A stretch of 32,747 bases of DNA from Clostridia bacterium (GTDB lineage Bacteria; Bacillota; Clostridia; UBA1212; UBA1255): NCBI GenBank assembly GCA_017620915.1, contig JAFZSK010000047.1, positions 1-32,747 of the forward strand, written 5' to 3'. Every line of letters starts with the position of its first letter. Position 1 is the stretch's first letter. The position numbers and the translations under genes were made by a program. Under the pieces are notes generated by a model, which saw nothing but the letters and a program-made list of their open reading frames with translations, did no database searches and was not told the origin of the DNA. Positions 24,419 to 32,511 of this stretch are shown in pieces.

Positions 24419-25713
24419 CGGCAATAATATCTGCAATGGAATTGGATCTTATAAAGAAAAAACTCGAAGCGTACGGTCAGTCGCGGCTGCTGGAGGGTCT
24501 CGGAGATCCCCGCTTCTGCGACGACTGCCGCGCGGAGTTTATCAAAAAGCTGGAAGGCATTGACTTCGATCTGGTGCGGCGGCTCTACGAGCAGGCTGCG
24601 GCGGGCGCTTCCCCTGCCGGGGCGGGTACGGACGGCGGTCCGGAACAGATCGCGCCGATACCGGTGACGGACAGCGGGAAATTGACGCCGGAACAGCGGG
24701 GGCAATACATTGCCGCCGGCGAAGCGATCATTGCCCGCGGTGAATTCGCGGCGGTGACAATGGCCGGCGGCCAGGGCACGCGCCTCGGCCACAACGGCCC
24801 GAAAGGCACCTACGACATCGGTGTCGCCGAACATTCGCTGTTCGAGATCCAGGCCTCCCGGCTGCTGCGCCGCGCCGCCTGTTCCGCGAACGGCCGCCAG
24901 ATCCCGTGGTACATAATGACCAGCGAGGAGAACGACGCCGCCACCCGCGAATTCTTCGCGTTGCACGGCTATTTCGGCTACGATCCGGCGAACGTGCGCT
25001 TCTTCACGCAGTTCATGCTGCCCATGGTGGCGTTCGACGGCGGGATCGTGCGCGACGGGCCGCTCAGCGTCAAAATGGGCGCCGACGGCCACGGCGGGAT
25101 CTTCCGGGCAATGCACGCCCACGGCATCACCGCGGACATGAAGGCGCGCGGCGTGAAATATGTGTTTATCGGCGGCATCGACAACGTGCTGGTCAAACTC
25201 TGCGACCCGCTGTTCATCGGCTTCACCGCGGCCTGCGGCACGCCCTGCGCAGGCAAATCGCTGATCAAGCGCGACCCGTACGAAAAAGCGGGCGTGTTCT
25301 GCCTCCGGAACGGCCGGCCGTCGGTGATCGAGTACACCGAGATCTCGAAAGAGATGGCGGAGGCCCGGGACGCGCGGGGCGAGTTCGTGTACGGGGACGC
25401 GCATATATTGTGCAATATGTTCACCGTTGACGCCCTCGACGCCGCGGGGAGCGAGGGACTGCCGTATCACGTGGCGGTCAAGAAGACTAAGTATATTGAC
25501 GACCGGGGCCAATTGGCCGAACCCGCGGCGCCCAACGCGTACAAATTCGAGGCGTTCATTTTCGACGCCTTCAGCCGCGCGGACAACATGGGCATCCTCC
25601 GCGTCCGCCGCGAAGACGAGTTTGCGCCGGTGAAGAACCGCGAAGGGGAAGACAGCCCCGACACCGCACGCGCGCTGTATGAGTCCGCCCGGGAGCGGGG
25701 CGCGCTGGACTGA
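24415..25713 (+). CDS. UDP-sugar pyrophosphorylase (UDPGP / UAP family)
   Basis: A 432-aa nucleotidyltransferase of the eukaryote-like UDPGP/AGX family that makes a UDP-sugar from UTP and a sugar-1-phosphate. The nucleotide-binding signature MAGGQGTRLG with GPKGTYDIG is at about residues 115-133. Then come IPWYIMTSEEN, GADGHGGIFRAM, YVFIGGIDNVLVKLCDP (metal-binding Asp), KFEAFIFDAF and FAPVKN near the end. UDP-GlcNAc is a likely product for this family, but UDP-Glc or UDP-GalNAc are possible. ATG 24415 overlaps the previous stop (ATGA), implying coupling; ATG 24436 is an alternative. The TTGC/TTGAC-rich codon choice noted elsewhere is clear here. Confidence 0.88.
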   Translation: MTAIISAMELDLIKKKLEAYGQSRLLEGLGDPRFCDDCRAEFIKKLEGIDFDLVRRLYEQAAAGASPAGAGTDGGPEQIAPIPVTDSGKLTPEQRGQYIAAGEAIIARGEFAAVTMAGGQGTRLGHNGPKGTYDIGVAEHSLFEIQASRLLRRAACSANGRQIPWYIMTSEENDAATREFFALHGYFGYDPANVRFFTQFMLPMVAFDGGIVRDGPLSVKMGADGHGGIFRAMHAHGITADMKARGVKYVFIGGIDNVLVKLCDPLFIGFTAACGTPCAGKSLIKRDPYEKAGVFCLRNGRPSVIEYTEISKEMAEARDARGEFVYGDAHILCNMFTVDALDAAGSEGLPYHVAVKKTKYIDDRGQLAEPAAPNAYKFEAFIFDAFSRADNMGILRVRREDEFAPVKNREGEDSPDTARALYESARERGALD

Positions 25714-25741
25714 GGGGAACGCAAAAACTGTTTATTGAACT

Positions 25742-26425
25742 ATGAACAAAGGACGCAACATCGCTATATTGATGGCCTGTCTGCTGGTGCTGAGCCTGCT
25801 GACGCTGTTGACGCGCTCGTTCGGGGGCAACGATACGGCGGTCGTTGACAACGTCCGCTACGTCCGCGACTCCGACGCGTTGTCAACGGTGACGCTGTAC
25901 GAATTCTACTTCGTCGGCACCGAAGTGATGGAAGGCGACCTGGAGCAGCTGGACGACGGCCGCTACCGCTTCACGCTGCGGTACCGGATCCCGATCGAGC
26001 GCAATGAAGATGAGATAGACATCGACCAGAACGATGAACTGCCGGACTACACACTGGAACCGTACGGCTACACGTACTACCTGACCGGCGATTCCGAGAA
26101 GACCGCGGAGGTGACCTGGGAGTACGCGGAGGGCTTCGGGCCGGAGTTCGGCGAACAGCCCTGGGAGCGGTTCAGCCCGAAGGTATTCAAAACGATGATC
26201 TTCGGCCGCAAACCGCCGCTCACGATCCCGCAGGCGCTGCTGGTGGCGGCGATCGCCGCGGGCGGCGCGCTGATCATCTTCTACGCGGAGGAACTCTGGC
26301 ACTTTTTCGGCCGCAAGGGCGAAGACGAGATACCCGAGTGGCACGACATGGACAAGTATAAGCGCATCGGCGGCATCGTCATCGCGACTGCAGTAGTGCT
26401 GCTTATAGTGTTCATTATCATTTAA
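25742..26425 (+). CDS. Hypothetical membrane protein with three helices
   Basis: A 227-aa protein not recognised. A hydrophobic N-terminus (IAILMACLLVLSLLTLL) acts as signal or anchor. About 125 residues of acidic, probably external sequence follow (NEDEIDIDQNDELPDYTLE). Then come a helix at about 160-180 (LLVAAIAAGGALIIFYA), a short charged cytoplasmic loop (GRKGEDEIPEWHDMDKYKR) and a C-terminal helix (GGIVIATAVVLLIVFIII). The upstream gap has no clear ribosome binding site. It lies between the pyrophosphorylase and the hprK cluster with no functional clue. Confidence 0.75.
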   Translation: MNKGRNIAILMACLLVLSLLTLLTRSFGGNDTAVVDNVRYVRDSDALSTVTLYEFYFVGTEVMEGDLEQLDDGRYRFTLRYRIPIERNEDEIDIDQNDELPDYTLEPYGYTYYLTGDSEKTAEVTWEYAEGFGPEFGEQPWERFSPKVFKTMIFGRKPPLTIPQALLVAAIAAGGALIIFYAEELWHFFGRKGEDEIPEWHDMDKYKRIGGIVIATAVVLLIVFIII

Positions 26426-26426
26426 C

Positions 26427-26475
26427 ATGGGGGACAGATCCTTTCCTTAAAGGATCCAAGAGGTCTGTCCCCCAT
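26427..26475. terminator. Nested palindrome (GGGGGACAGA type), possible terminator or mobile-repeat remnant
   Basis: Perfect 12-bp outer arms, ATGGGGGACAGA (26427-26438) and TCTGTCCCCCAT (26464-26475), enclose a second 8-bp hairpin GATCCTTT (26437-26444) / AAAGGATC (26449-26456). No T-run follows, so it is not a standard rho-independent terminator. Similar GGGGGACAG palindromes occur near transposon-type repeats in many bacteria, from general knowledge. Confidence 0.6.
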
Positions 26476-26481
26476 ACAACT

Positions 26482-26577
26482 GAAGTCACGCGGCTACGCC
26501 GCGGGGACACCACGAAGTCACGCGGCTGCGCCGCGGGGACACCACGAAGTCACGCGGCTGCGCCGCGGGGACACCTT
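26482..26577 (+). repeat. Three perfect-length 32-bp tandem repeats, each with a GC hairpin
   Basis: Units start at 26482, 26514 and 26546 and begin GAAGTCACGCGGC. Each holds CGCGGC-TGC-GCCGCG (TAC in unit 1), a 6-bp stem with a three-base loop. Units 1 and 2 differ at one base. The array ends one base before the GGAGG ribosome binding site of hprK, and the last two bases of unit 3 (TT instead of AC) mark the junction. Confidence 0.85.
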
Positions 26578-26587
26578 GGAGGCAGCG

Positions 26588-27547
26588 ATGGAGACCTATT
26601 CCGTAAGCCTTGACCGCATAATCAAAGAGATGCAACTGCGCGTGCTCTCGGGCGGCGAACTCACCGCCGGCGTCAACATCACCACCCCCGACCTGAACCG
26701 GCCCGGCCTGGAGATCACCGGCTACACCGAAGACTTCACCCACGACCGCGTGCAGCTGATGGGCAATTCCGAAATGCTGTACCTGCGCGGATTGACGCCG
26801 GAGGTCCGGGAGGCGCGGCTGGAAAAATTGTTTGCTATGGGGTTCCCGTGCCTGATAATTGCCCGCGCGCTGGAACCGTTCCCGGAAATGCTGACGCTCG
26901 CCGAAAAGTACAGTATACCGGTGCTGGGGGCGGATATTGCCACCACGTCGCTGTACAGCGAACTGAACCGGTACCTGTGCGTGCAGCTGGCGCCGCGGGT
27001 GGCCATCCACGCGGGCCTCGTCGAAGTGTACGGCGAAGGCGTGCTGATCGAAGGCAAGAGCGGCGTGGGCAAAAGCGAGACCATGCTGGAACTCATCAAA
27101 CGCGGGCACCGGCTGGTGGCGGACGACCTGGTGGAGATCCGCCGGGTGTCGCATAAGACGCTGGTGGGCAGCGCGCCGGACATCATTCGCCATCTGATCG
27201 AGATCCGCGGTGTGGGCTTCGTGGACGTGAAGCGGCTGTACGGCATCGGCGCGGTCAAGATGACTGAGAACATACAGCTGGTCATCCAGCTGGAGAAGTG
27301 GGTCGAAGGCAAAGAGTACGAACGCGTGGGGCTGGAGGACAAATACACCGAGATCCTCGGCATCAAGGTGCCCTGCGTCACCATCCCGGTCATGCCCGGC
27401 CGCAACCTGGCCGTGATCGTGGAGGCGGCGACAATGAACAACCGCCAGAAAATGATGGGCTACAACGCGGCCAAAGAACTGAACAAACGCGTATTCGAAA
27501 ACGGCGGGATGCCGGAAGGCGGCAGCGGGTACAGCCCGTATTATTGA
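26588..27547 (+). CDS. hprK: HPr kinase/phosphorylase
   Basis: A 319-aa bifunctional enzyme that phosphorylates and dephosphorylates Ser46 of HPr, the master switch of carbon catabolite control in Bacillota. Walker A GKSGVGKS is at residues 156-163, preceded by the conserved histidine in HAGLVEVYGEG, then RLVADDLVEIRR and the family signature EIRGVGFVDVKRLYG. Start ATG 26588 is fixed by GGAGG five bases upstream (26578-26582). It heads hprK-murB-rapZ, a common Clostridia order. Its leader is the three-hairpin repeat, which could affect expression. Confidence 0.95.
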   Translation: METYSVSLDRIIKEMQLRVLSGGELTAGVNITTPDLNRPGLEITGYTEDFTHDRVQLMGNSEMLYLRGLTPEVREARLEKLFAMGFPCLIIARALEPFPEMLTLAEKYSIPVLGADIATTSLYSELNRYLCVQLAPRVAIHAGLVEVYGEGVLIEGKSGVGKSETMLELIKRGHRLVADDLVEIRRVSHKTLVGSAPDIIRHLIEIRGVGFVDVKRLYGIGAVKMTENIQLVIQLEKWVEGKEYERVGLEDKYTEILGIKVPCVTIPVMPGRNLAVIVEAATMNNRQKMMGYNAAKELNKRVFENGGMPEGGSGYSPYY

Positions 27548-27556
27548 GGAGAGAGT

Positions 27557-28483
27557 ATGTACAAAAGATTATGCGCAATTGCCGGCGAAGAAAATGCCTC
27601 GCGCCACGCGAAGCTGGACCGTCTGACCACGTTCCGGATCGGCGGCGAAGCTGACTATCTGGTGAATGTAAGCTCCGCGGATGTGCTGGGGAGCATCCTC
27701 CGGCTGTGCCGCGACGAGCAGGTGCCGGTGTACGTGATGGGGCGCGGCAGCAATCTGGTATTCGACGACGCGGGCTTTCGCGGCGTGGTGATAAGGCTGT
27801 GCGACAGCGACGAATGCTTCCGCATCGTGGAGGAGGACAACGACACCGCGCTCATTTACGCTTTCGCCGGCGCGGCGCTGACGCGGCTGGCAATATTCGC
27901 GTTCGAACACGGATTGTCCGGACTGGAATTCGCGTCCGGCATTCCGGGCAGCGTAGGCGGCGGCGTAGTCATGGACGCCGGGGCGTACGGGGGGCAGCTG
28001 GCGGACTGCGTTGTCCGCAGCGAATACGTGCGCCGGGAGCCGGATTACGAGGCGGGCGTGTTTGACGGCGAGGAGCAGCGGTTCGGATACCGGACATCCG
28101 TATACCAGAGCGGTGATTATATCGTCACCGGCGCGTACTTCCGGCTGCGCAAAGGCCGCGAAAAAGCGGAGATCGGCGCCGAGATGCGCGAGCTCAACGG
28201 CCGCCGGCGCGACAAGCAGCCGCTGGAATATCCCAGCGCGGGCAGCGCGTTCAAACGGCCCTTGGGAGATTACGCGGGCAGACTTATAGAAGCGTCGGGA
28301 CTGCGCGGCTACCGCATCGGCGGCGCGCAGGTGTCGGAAAAGCATTGCGGCTTCATCGTGAACCGCGGCGGCGCCACGGCGGCGGACGTGCGGGCACTGG
28401 TGGACGCGGTGCGTGAAAAAGTGTACGCGGACTCCGGCGTACTGCTGGAACCGGAGATCAAATTCGTAGGGGAGCGTGGCTGA
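27557..28483 (+). CDS. murB: UDP-N-acetylenolpyruvoylglucosamine reductase
   Basis: A 308-aa FAD enzyme of peptidoglycan synthesis that uses NADPH to make UDP-MurNAc. Landmarks are TTFRIGGEADYLV, VMGRGSNLVFDD, LEFASGIPGSVGGGVVMDAGAYGG, FGYRTSVYQSG, the catalytic PSAGSAFKRP and the terminal glutamate in LEPEIKFVGE. The presence of YRTSVYQ and the length fit the shorter type II MurB of Gram-positives. GAGGAGAG precedes the ATG, and it starts nine bases after hprK. The product is cytoplasmic. Confidence 0.95.
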   Translation: MYKRLCAIAGEENASRHAKLDRLTTFRIGGEADYLVNVSSADVLGSILRLCRDEQVPVYVMGRGSNLVFDDAGFRGVVIRLCDSDECFRIVEEDNDTALIYAFAGAALTRLAIFAFEHGLSGLEFASGIPGSVGGGVVMDAGAYGGQLADCVVRSEYVRREPDYEAGVFDGEEQRFGYRTSVYQSGDYIVTGAYFRLRKGREKAEIGAEMRELNGRRRDKQPLEYPSAGSAFKRPLGDYAGRLIEASGLRGYRIGGAQVSEKHCGFIVNRGGATAADVRALVDAVREKVYADSGVLLEPEIKFVGERG

Positions 28484-28485
28484 GC

Positions 28486-29340
28486 GTGGAATTCGTTGTC
28501 ATCACCGGAATGTCCGGCGCGGGCAAGACCCAGACCGTGAAGTTTATGGAGGATATGGGGTATTTTTGCGTTGACAACCTGCCCACGTTCCTCCTTCCGA
28601 AATTCGCCGAACTGTGCGGCGGCAGCGAACTGGGCCACGGTCAGTACGCCCTGGTGCTGGACGTGCGCGGCGGCGATTTCGTACAGGAACTGCTGGAGTT
28701 TTCCGCGCAAATGAAAAAACAGCAGATCCAGGTGCGCATACTGTTCCTGGACTGCTCCGACGCGGCGCTGATCAGCCGCCATTCCGAGAACAAAAAGCTG
28801 CACCCGCTGGCGAAGGACGGCAATAACGCCGAAGCCATTGCCCGGGAACGCGAGATACTGGCGCCGCTGCGCGAACGGTCGGATTACGTGATCGATACGA
28901 CACTGCTCACCACCTGGGATCTGAAAAAGCGGATCCGCTCCATTTTCGGCGACGGCGTCGGGGCGGGAGAGATGCTGGTGGAGATCGTATCCTTCGGCTA
29001 CAAATACGGCGTGCCGGCCAACGCGGACCTGATGTTCGACGTGCGCTTTCTGAACAACCCGTACTACGTGCCGGAGCTGCGCGGACTCACGGGCAATGAT
29101 AAGGCGGTGTACTCGTACATCTTCACCGATCCGGCGGCGCGGGAGTTTCTGGACAAAACCGCGGAACTGCTGGACTTCCTGATCCCGCTGTACCGCAAAG
29201 AGAGCAAGCAGGCGCTGGTGATCGCCGTAGGCTGCACGGGCGGGCATCACCGCAGCGTGACGATGGCCAACGAGCTCACCCGGCTGCTTTCCGAGCGCGG
29301 AGTCAATGTCACGCTTGTCCACCGTGACATCGGCCGCTGA
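28486..29340 (+). CDS. rapZ: RapZ/YvcJ-family nucleotide-binding protein
   Basis: A 284-aa P-loop ATP/GTP-binding protein of the RapZ (YvcJ) family. Walker A GMSGAGKT is at residues 8-15 (GTG start at 28486). FMEDMGYFCVDNLP, LDCSDAALISRHSE with KKLHPL, the Walker-B-like region and the C-terminal GCTGGHHRSVTMANEL are all present. In E. coli RapZ guides RNase E to the GlmZ RNA controlling amino-sugar synthesis; in Bacillota the role is less clear. Only two bases separate it from murB. The usual next genes in Clostridia, yvcK and whiA, are missing here. Confidence 0.93.
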   Translation: MEFVVITGMSGAGKTQTVKFMEDMGYFCVDNLPTFLLPKFAELCGGSELGHGQYALVLDVRGGDFVQELLEFSAQMKKQQIQVRILFLDCSDAALISRHSENKKLHPLAKDGNNAEAIAREREILAPLRERSDYVIDTTLLTTWDLKKRIRSIFGDGVGAGEMLVEIVSFGYKYGVPANADLMFDVRFLNNPYYVPELRGLTGNDKAVYSYIFTDPAAREFLDKTAELLDFLIPLYRKESKQALVIAVGCTGGHHRSVTMANELTRLLSERGVNVTLVHRDIGR

Positions 29341-29350
29341 AAATTTAATG

Positions 29351-29379
29351 TTGACGCCGGAATAAATATATGTTAGAAT
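29351..29379 (+). promoter_or_regulatory. Promoter for the 227-aa lipoprotein
   Basis: TTGACG at 29351-29356, 17 bp, TAGAAT at 29374-29379, followed by a GGAGG site at 29408-29412. Confidence 0.55.
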
Positions 29380-29420
29380 AAGGCGCTGTATGAAGTAATT
29401 CAGCTTTGGAGGTAAACAAA

Positions 29421-30104
29421 ATGACAAATAAAAATCGTGTAAAAGTTCTGGTAGCCGTTCTGCTCGTCGTGGTGATGAGCCTTTCTATGTTTGCTTGCAA
29501 GAAGAAGAACGATTATGTAGAGAAGAAGAACTACGAGAAATTTTATGACAACAACCGTTATTATTACGTTGTCTACTATCCCGATGACTGGACCGTTACC
29601 GTCGGTGAAGGCGGCCTGGAGCTGGCGGAACTGGATTATAACGGCGAAGCATACCTTTGCTGCAAACTGTTCCCTGCCGATCAGGGCGGTAATGTAGAAG
29701 ATATTAAAGCGGCGTTCACGATCTACAAGATCAACACGAACAGCATGATGAACACCATCAACGACTTCGGCGACAAACTGATGGATGTAAACTCTCAGTA
29801 TTACCTTAACGAGGTGTTTGTTGAAGAAGGTCTGGAAAGAACGTCCTTCAACTTCAAGGATGACAAGGCTTCGAAAGAGAATCCGAACCACTTCCAGTTC
29901 AACACCGCGAACTACGAGTTCGTCAGAGGCGGCGAAGAGTGGAGAGGTAAATTCTATGTTTCTTCCTCCAACAATACCTGGATGTTCATCGTCTGCGTCG
30001 AATCTGTCGCGTCTGACTGGGACCAGGGTGCGCAGTACTACGAGATCTTCAAAAACATGATGCACGACTTCTCGTTCCGCGGCTTTGAAGAGTCTAAAGA
30101 CTGA
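29421..30104 (+). CDS. Lipoprotein of unknown function
   Basis: A 227-aa secreted lipoprotein. A signal peptide of about 26 residues ends in MSLSMFAC, where Cys is the lipidated residue, and the KKKNDYVEKK segment follows. The mature domain is rich in Tyr, Phe and Asn (NNRYYYVVYYPDDWTVTVGEGG), reminiscent of PsbP-like/DUF1795 lipid- or protein-binding folds, but this is a weak impression. ATG 29421 sits eight bases after GGAGG. It has its own promoter and a strong terminator, so it is a single-gene unit. Its lower GC content and even codon use differ from the flanking GC-rich genes and suggest high expression or a different history. Confidence 0.8.
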   Translation: MTNKNRVKVLVAVLLVVVMSLSMFACKKKNDYVEKKNYEKFYDNNRYYYVVYYPDDWTVTVGEGGLELAELDYNGEAYLCCKLFPADQGGNVEDIKAAFTIYKINTNSMMNTINDFGDKLMDVNSQYYLNEVFVEEGLERTSFNFKDDKASKENPNHFQFNTANYEFVRGGEEWRGKFYVSSSNNTWMFIVCVESVASDWDQGAQYYEIFKNMMHDFSFRGFEESKD

Positions 30105-30141
30105 TAAGCAAGTACATTTAATGATAGTTTACTAAACAGCG

Positions 30142-30174
30142 CAGCGGTCCTTTTCCGGGACCGCTGTTGTTTTT
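30142..30174 (+). terminator. Rho-independent terminator after the lipoprotein
   Basis: A 9-bp stem, CAGCGGTCC (30142-30150) with GGACCGCTG (30158-30166), is followed by TTGTTTTT (30167-30174). Confidence 0.88.
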
Positions 30175-30211
30175 GACCGCTGTTGCGGGAATGCCGGAAG
30201 GGAGTTTGCGC

Positions 30212-31192
30212 GTGGTCGAATTCACTGTCAACGAAAAAGAAAACGGCCGGACACTGGAAAACGTGTTCTTCGCGCGCTTTCCGGGGGTGCCCGCGAGCGT
30301 GTTTTTCCGCGCGCTCCGGAAGCGGGATCTCAAGGTCAACGGCGCCCGCACCGGCGATGCCCGCCTCCGGCTGACCGGCGGCGACCGGGTCACGGCGTAT
30401 GTTGACGCGGACAATGCTCCCGGCACCGCTCCAGACGCACAAAATAGCCCTTTTAAGGCAGTTTCCTCTATATACGAGAGTGAGTATATTCTGATCGCCG
30501 AAAAGCCGCAGGGGCTCCTCAGCGAGCCAGATCCGGAGCGGCCCGGCGAGCCGTCGCTGATCGATTTTTATAAAGGCGGGGAACTGTGCCACCGCCTGGA
30601 CCGGAATACGGGCGGCCTGATCTTTATCAGCAAGCGGCCCGAATACACCGCTTCGGTGAAAGCGGCGCTCAACGCGCGTTATTATAAAAAGATCTATGCG
30701 GTGCGCGCGGTGGGAGAGCTTAAGCAAATATTGCCCGCCGACGGCAGCTGGCGCCGGTTCGACGCGTTTCTGGTGAAGCATCCGGGTGAGAGCCGCGTGC
30801 GCGTGACGGACGCTCCGGAGCGCGGGTCAAAGCCGGTCGCGGCCTGTTTCCGCTATCTGGGCAGCCGGACGGTGAACGGCGTCACGCTGAGCGACGCGGA
30901 GGCAATGCTCATTACCGGCCGTACCCACCAGATCCGCGCGCAGCTGGCGCATCTGGGCTTCCCGGTCGCCGGCGACGGCAAATACGGTTCCGAAAAGGTC
31001 AACCGCCTCACCGGCCTCCGGTACCAGGCGCTGTGGGCGTGCCGTTACGAGTACGATCCTAAGCATGAGGCGCTGCCGGAATCGGATCGGGACAACGGGG
31101 CGAACACGGGCGGCGCCGCAGCGCTCCCGGAAGGCGGCTGGCCCGCGCTTTTGCCGCAAACGACATTCGAGTCGGAGCCGCGGTTTCGCTGA
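30212..31192 (+). CDS. RluA/RluD-family RNA pseudouridine synthase
   Basis: A 326-aa cytoplasmic enzyme converting uridine to pseudouridine in rRNA or tRNA. An S4-like RNA-binding domain is at residues about 10-65 (SVFFRALRKRDLKVNG). The catalytic domain carries HRLDRNTGG with the essential Asp at about residue 130, YYKKIYAVRA, and GRTHQIRAQLAHLGFPVAGD near residue 240. The TG(G) after the Asp differs from the usual TSG. GTG 30212 is chosen because GGAG at 30201-30204 precedes it by seven bases; the frame opens further upstream into the terminator. The last 30 residues are a poorly conserved tail. Which RNA site it modifies is unknown. Confidence 0.9.
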   Translation: MVEFTVNEKENGRTLENVFFARFPGVPASVFFRALRKRDLKVNGARTGDARLRLTGGDRVTAYVDADNAPGTAPDAQNSPFKAVSSIYESEYILIAEKPQGLLSEPDPERPGEPSLIDFYKGGELCHRLDRNTGGLIFISKRPEYTASVKAALNARYYKKIYAVRAVGELKQILPADGSWRRFDAFLVKHPGESRVRVTDAPERGSKPVAACFRYLGSRTVNGVTLSDAEAMLITGRTHQIRAQLAHLGFPVAGDGKYGSEKVNRLTGLRYQALWACRYEYDPKHEALPESDRDNGANTGGAAALPEGGWPALLPQTTFESEPRFR

Positions 31193-31232
31193 CGGCCGCG
31201 CCTTTCTGCCTGATCCGCCGCTTGAAACGATC

Positions 31233-31263
31233 AAAAAAACCGGACCCGAAGGTCCGGTTTTTT
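31233..31263. terminator. Bidirectional rho-independent terminator
   Basis: CCGGACC (31240-31246), loop CGAA, GGTCCGG (31251-31257), flanked by seven A before and six T after. It separates the convergent pseudouridine synthase and surface protein genes and can stop both transcripts. Confidence 0.92.
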
Positions 31264-31304
31264 CATCATTTAGAGCTTCAGCACGTCGATGCGTGCTTTA
31301 AGTC

Positions 31305-32486
31305 TCAGAAGGATCTCTTCTTCGCGAACACGACCGCAGCGCCCATAGCGAGAACGGCGATCACTGCGATCATAGCGACGGCAGCGTCACCGGTCTTCGG
31401 AATGGTCTCGGTGGGAACGTCGGTGTTCTCGGGATTGGCGACAAAGAAGTCACCGTCAACGATCTCAGCATTGAGAACAATGTTGAAAGCGTCGTTCTGA
31501 TATTCGAAATTAGCAGCGGCAGGATTGTCGATCTTCGGAAGAACAAGGTAAGGTTTCTTATCCGAAGGAGCTTCCTCGTTGGCAGCCTGGAGAGATTCGG
31601 TGTACTCGGGGTTGGTGAGCGTGAACTTAACTACGTAAGTGCCGGCAGGCATATCTTCGCCAAGGTCAAACGCAAACGCAGGATTGTTATCGCCGTCGGA
31701 GACAACTTCTTTGACCTTCAGAGGAGTCTGAGCAACAGTGTTCTCCATGTTGTAAGCGAATTTGAAGAGTTCGCATTTCCACTCAGCCTTCGGGCCGTTG
31801 CCGACCGTGGGGTTGGAAGCCCAGTAGATGCCAAGGTTGATGGCGTTGAACGCACCCGCTGTGGTGAATTTAACAGCAGCAGACGGATTGCCCGCGTTGA
31901 TCCAAGTACCGATGGCGCCGCCGCCGTTGTCAAGGATCGCCTTTGCGCCGTATGTTTCTACGGGAGCAACACCGGAGCCGTAGTTACCGTTGATGGAGAA
32001 CTCAATAGCCTCGTAGATATCGCCGTCAACGCTCTTCGCAACGACAGTGATGAGCTGAGGATCTTCGTTCTGAAGCAGGGGAACAAGAACTTCCATTCTC
32101 ATTTCGCCGCCGGCATTGATGACGGGACCTTCAGCCTCTCTCTTGAAGCTTTCGTCAAATACCGGTTCGCCGCCGTTGATCTTATAGCCGATCTCAGCGA
32201 TGTCGGTCTCTTTAAGACCCATCCAGCCGCGAACGGTAAGATTCTGATGGATGCCGGTGATCGGGTTGGCTTCGATCTTTTCGTTGGCAGCGCCGTCAGC
32301 GCCCCAGCCCATATCCATATGGGATACGCCGTCAAGATAGAACGTATCAAAAGACAAATCAAAATCGGTCGTGTTGCGGGCTACTTTCGTGGTGTCGCCG
32401 TCAACGTGATCCAAAGCGAACACGGAAACGGTCATGGTGCCCAGGACTAAAGCAACTGCAAGAAGAATGACAAGTGCTTTTTTCAT
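31305..32486 (-). CDS. Secreted surface protein with sortase-like C-terminus (PKTGD)
   Basis: A 393-aa exported protein with a signal peptide (MKKALVILLAVALVLG...VFA) and the C-terminus IPKTGD, hydrophobic helix, AKKRSF. This is a closer sortase-type sorting signal than the related protein at 18383-19900. Its first half carries RGWMGLKETDIAEIGYKING and EGPVINA. Its second half carries FKFAYNMENT and DMPAGTYVVKFT. Both segments match parts of the 505-aa protein, in the reverse order. The tails are nearly the same (AVAMIAV and MGAAVVFA). Start ATG 32486 has AGGAGG (32500-32495) eight bases upstream. Lower GC and even codon use suggest a highly expressed gene. Ligand and anchoring enzyme are unknown. 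Confidence 0.83.
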   Translation of the reverse strand: MKKALVILLAVALVLGTMTVSVFALDHVDGDTTKVARNTTDFDLSFDTFYLDGVSHMDMGWGADGAANEKIEANPITGIHQNLTVRGWMGLKETDIAEIGYKINGGEPVFDESFKREAEGPVINAGGEMRMEVLVPLLQNEDPQLITVVAKSVDGDIYEAIEFSINGNYGSGVAPVETYGAKAILDNGGGAIGTWINAGNPSAAVKFTTAGAFNAINLGIYWASNPTVGNGPKAEWKCELFKFAYNMENTVAQTPLKVKEVVSDGDNNPAFAFDLGEDMPAGTYVVKFTLTNPEYTESLQAANEEAPSDKKPYLVLPKIDNPAAANFEYQNDAFNIVLNAEIVDGDFFVANPENTDVPTETIPKTGDAAVAMIAVIAVLAMGAAVVFAKKRSF

Positions 32487-32511
32487 TTTTTAAACCTCCT
32501 AAAAATTCCTT

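Noticed and set aside
22772-24436. Minus-strand open frame of 554 codons opposite the acetylesterase-like lipoprotein
   Set aside because: Antisense shadow; no ribosome binding site or family motif, while the plus strand has a signal peptide and catalytic motifs.
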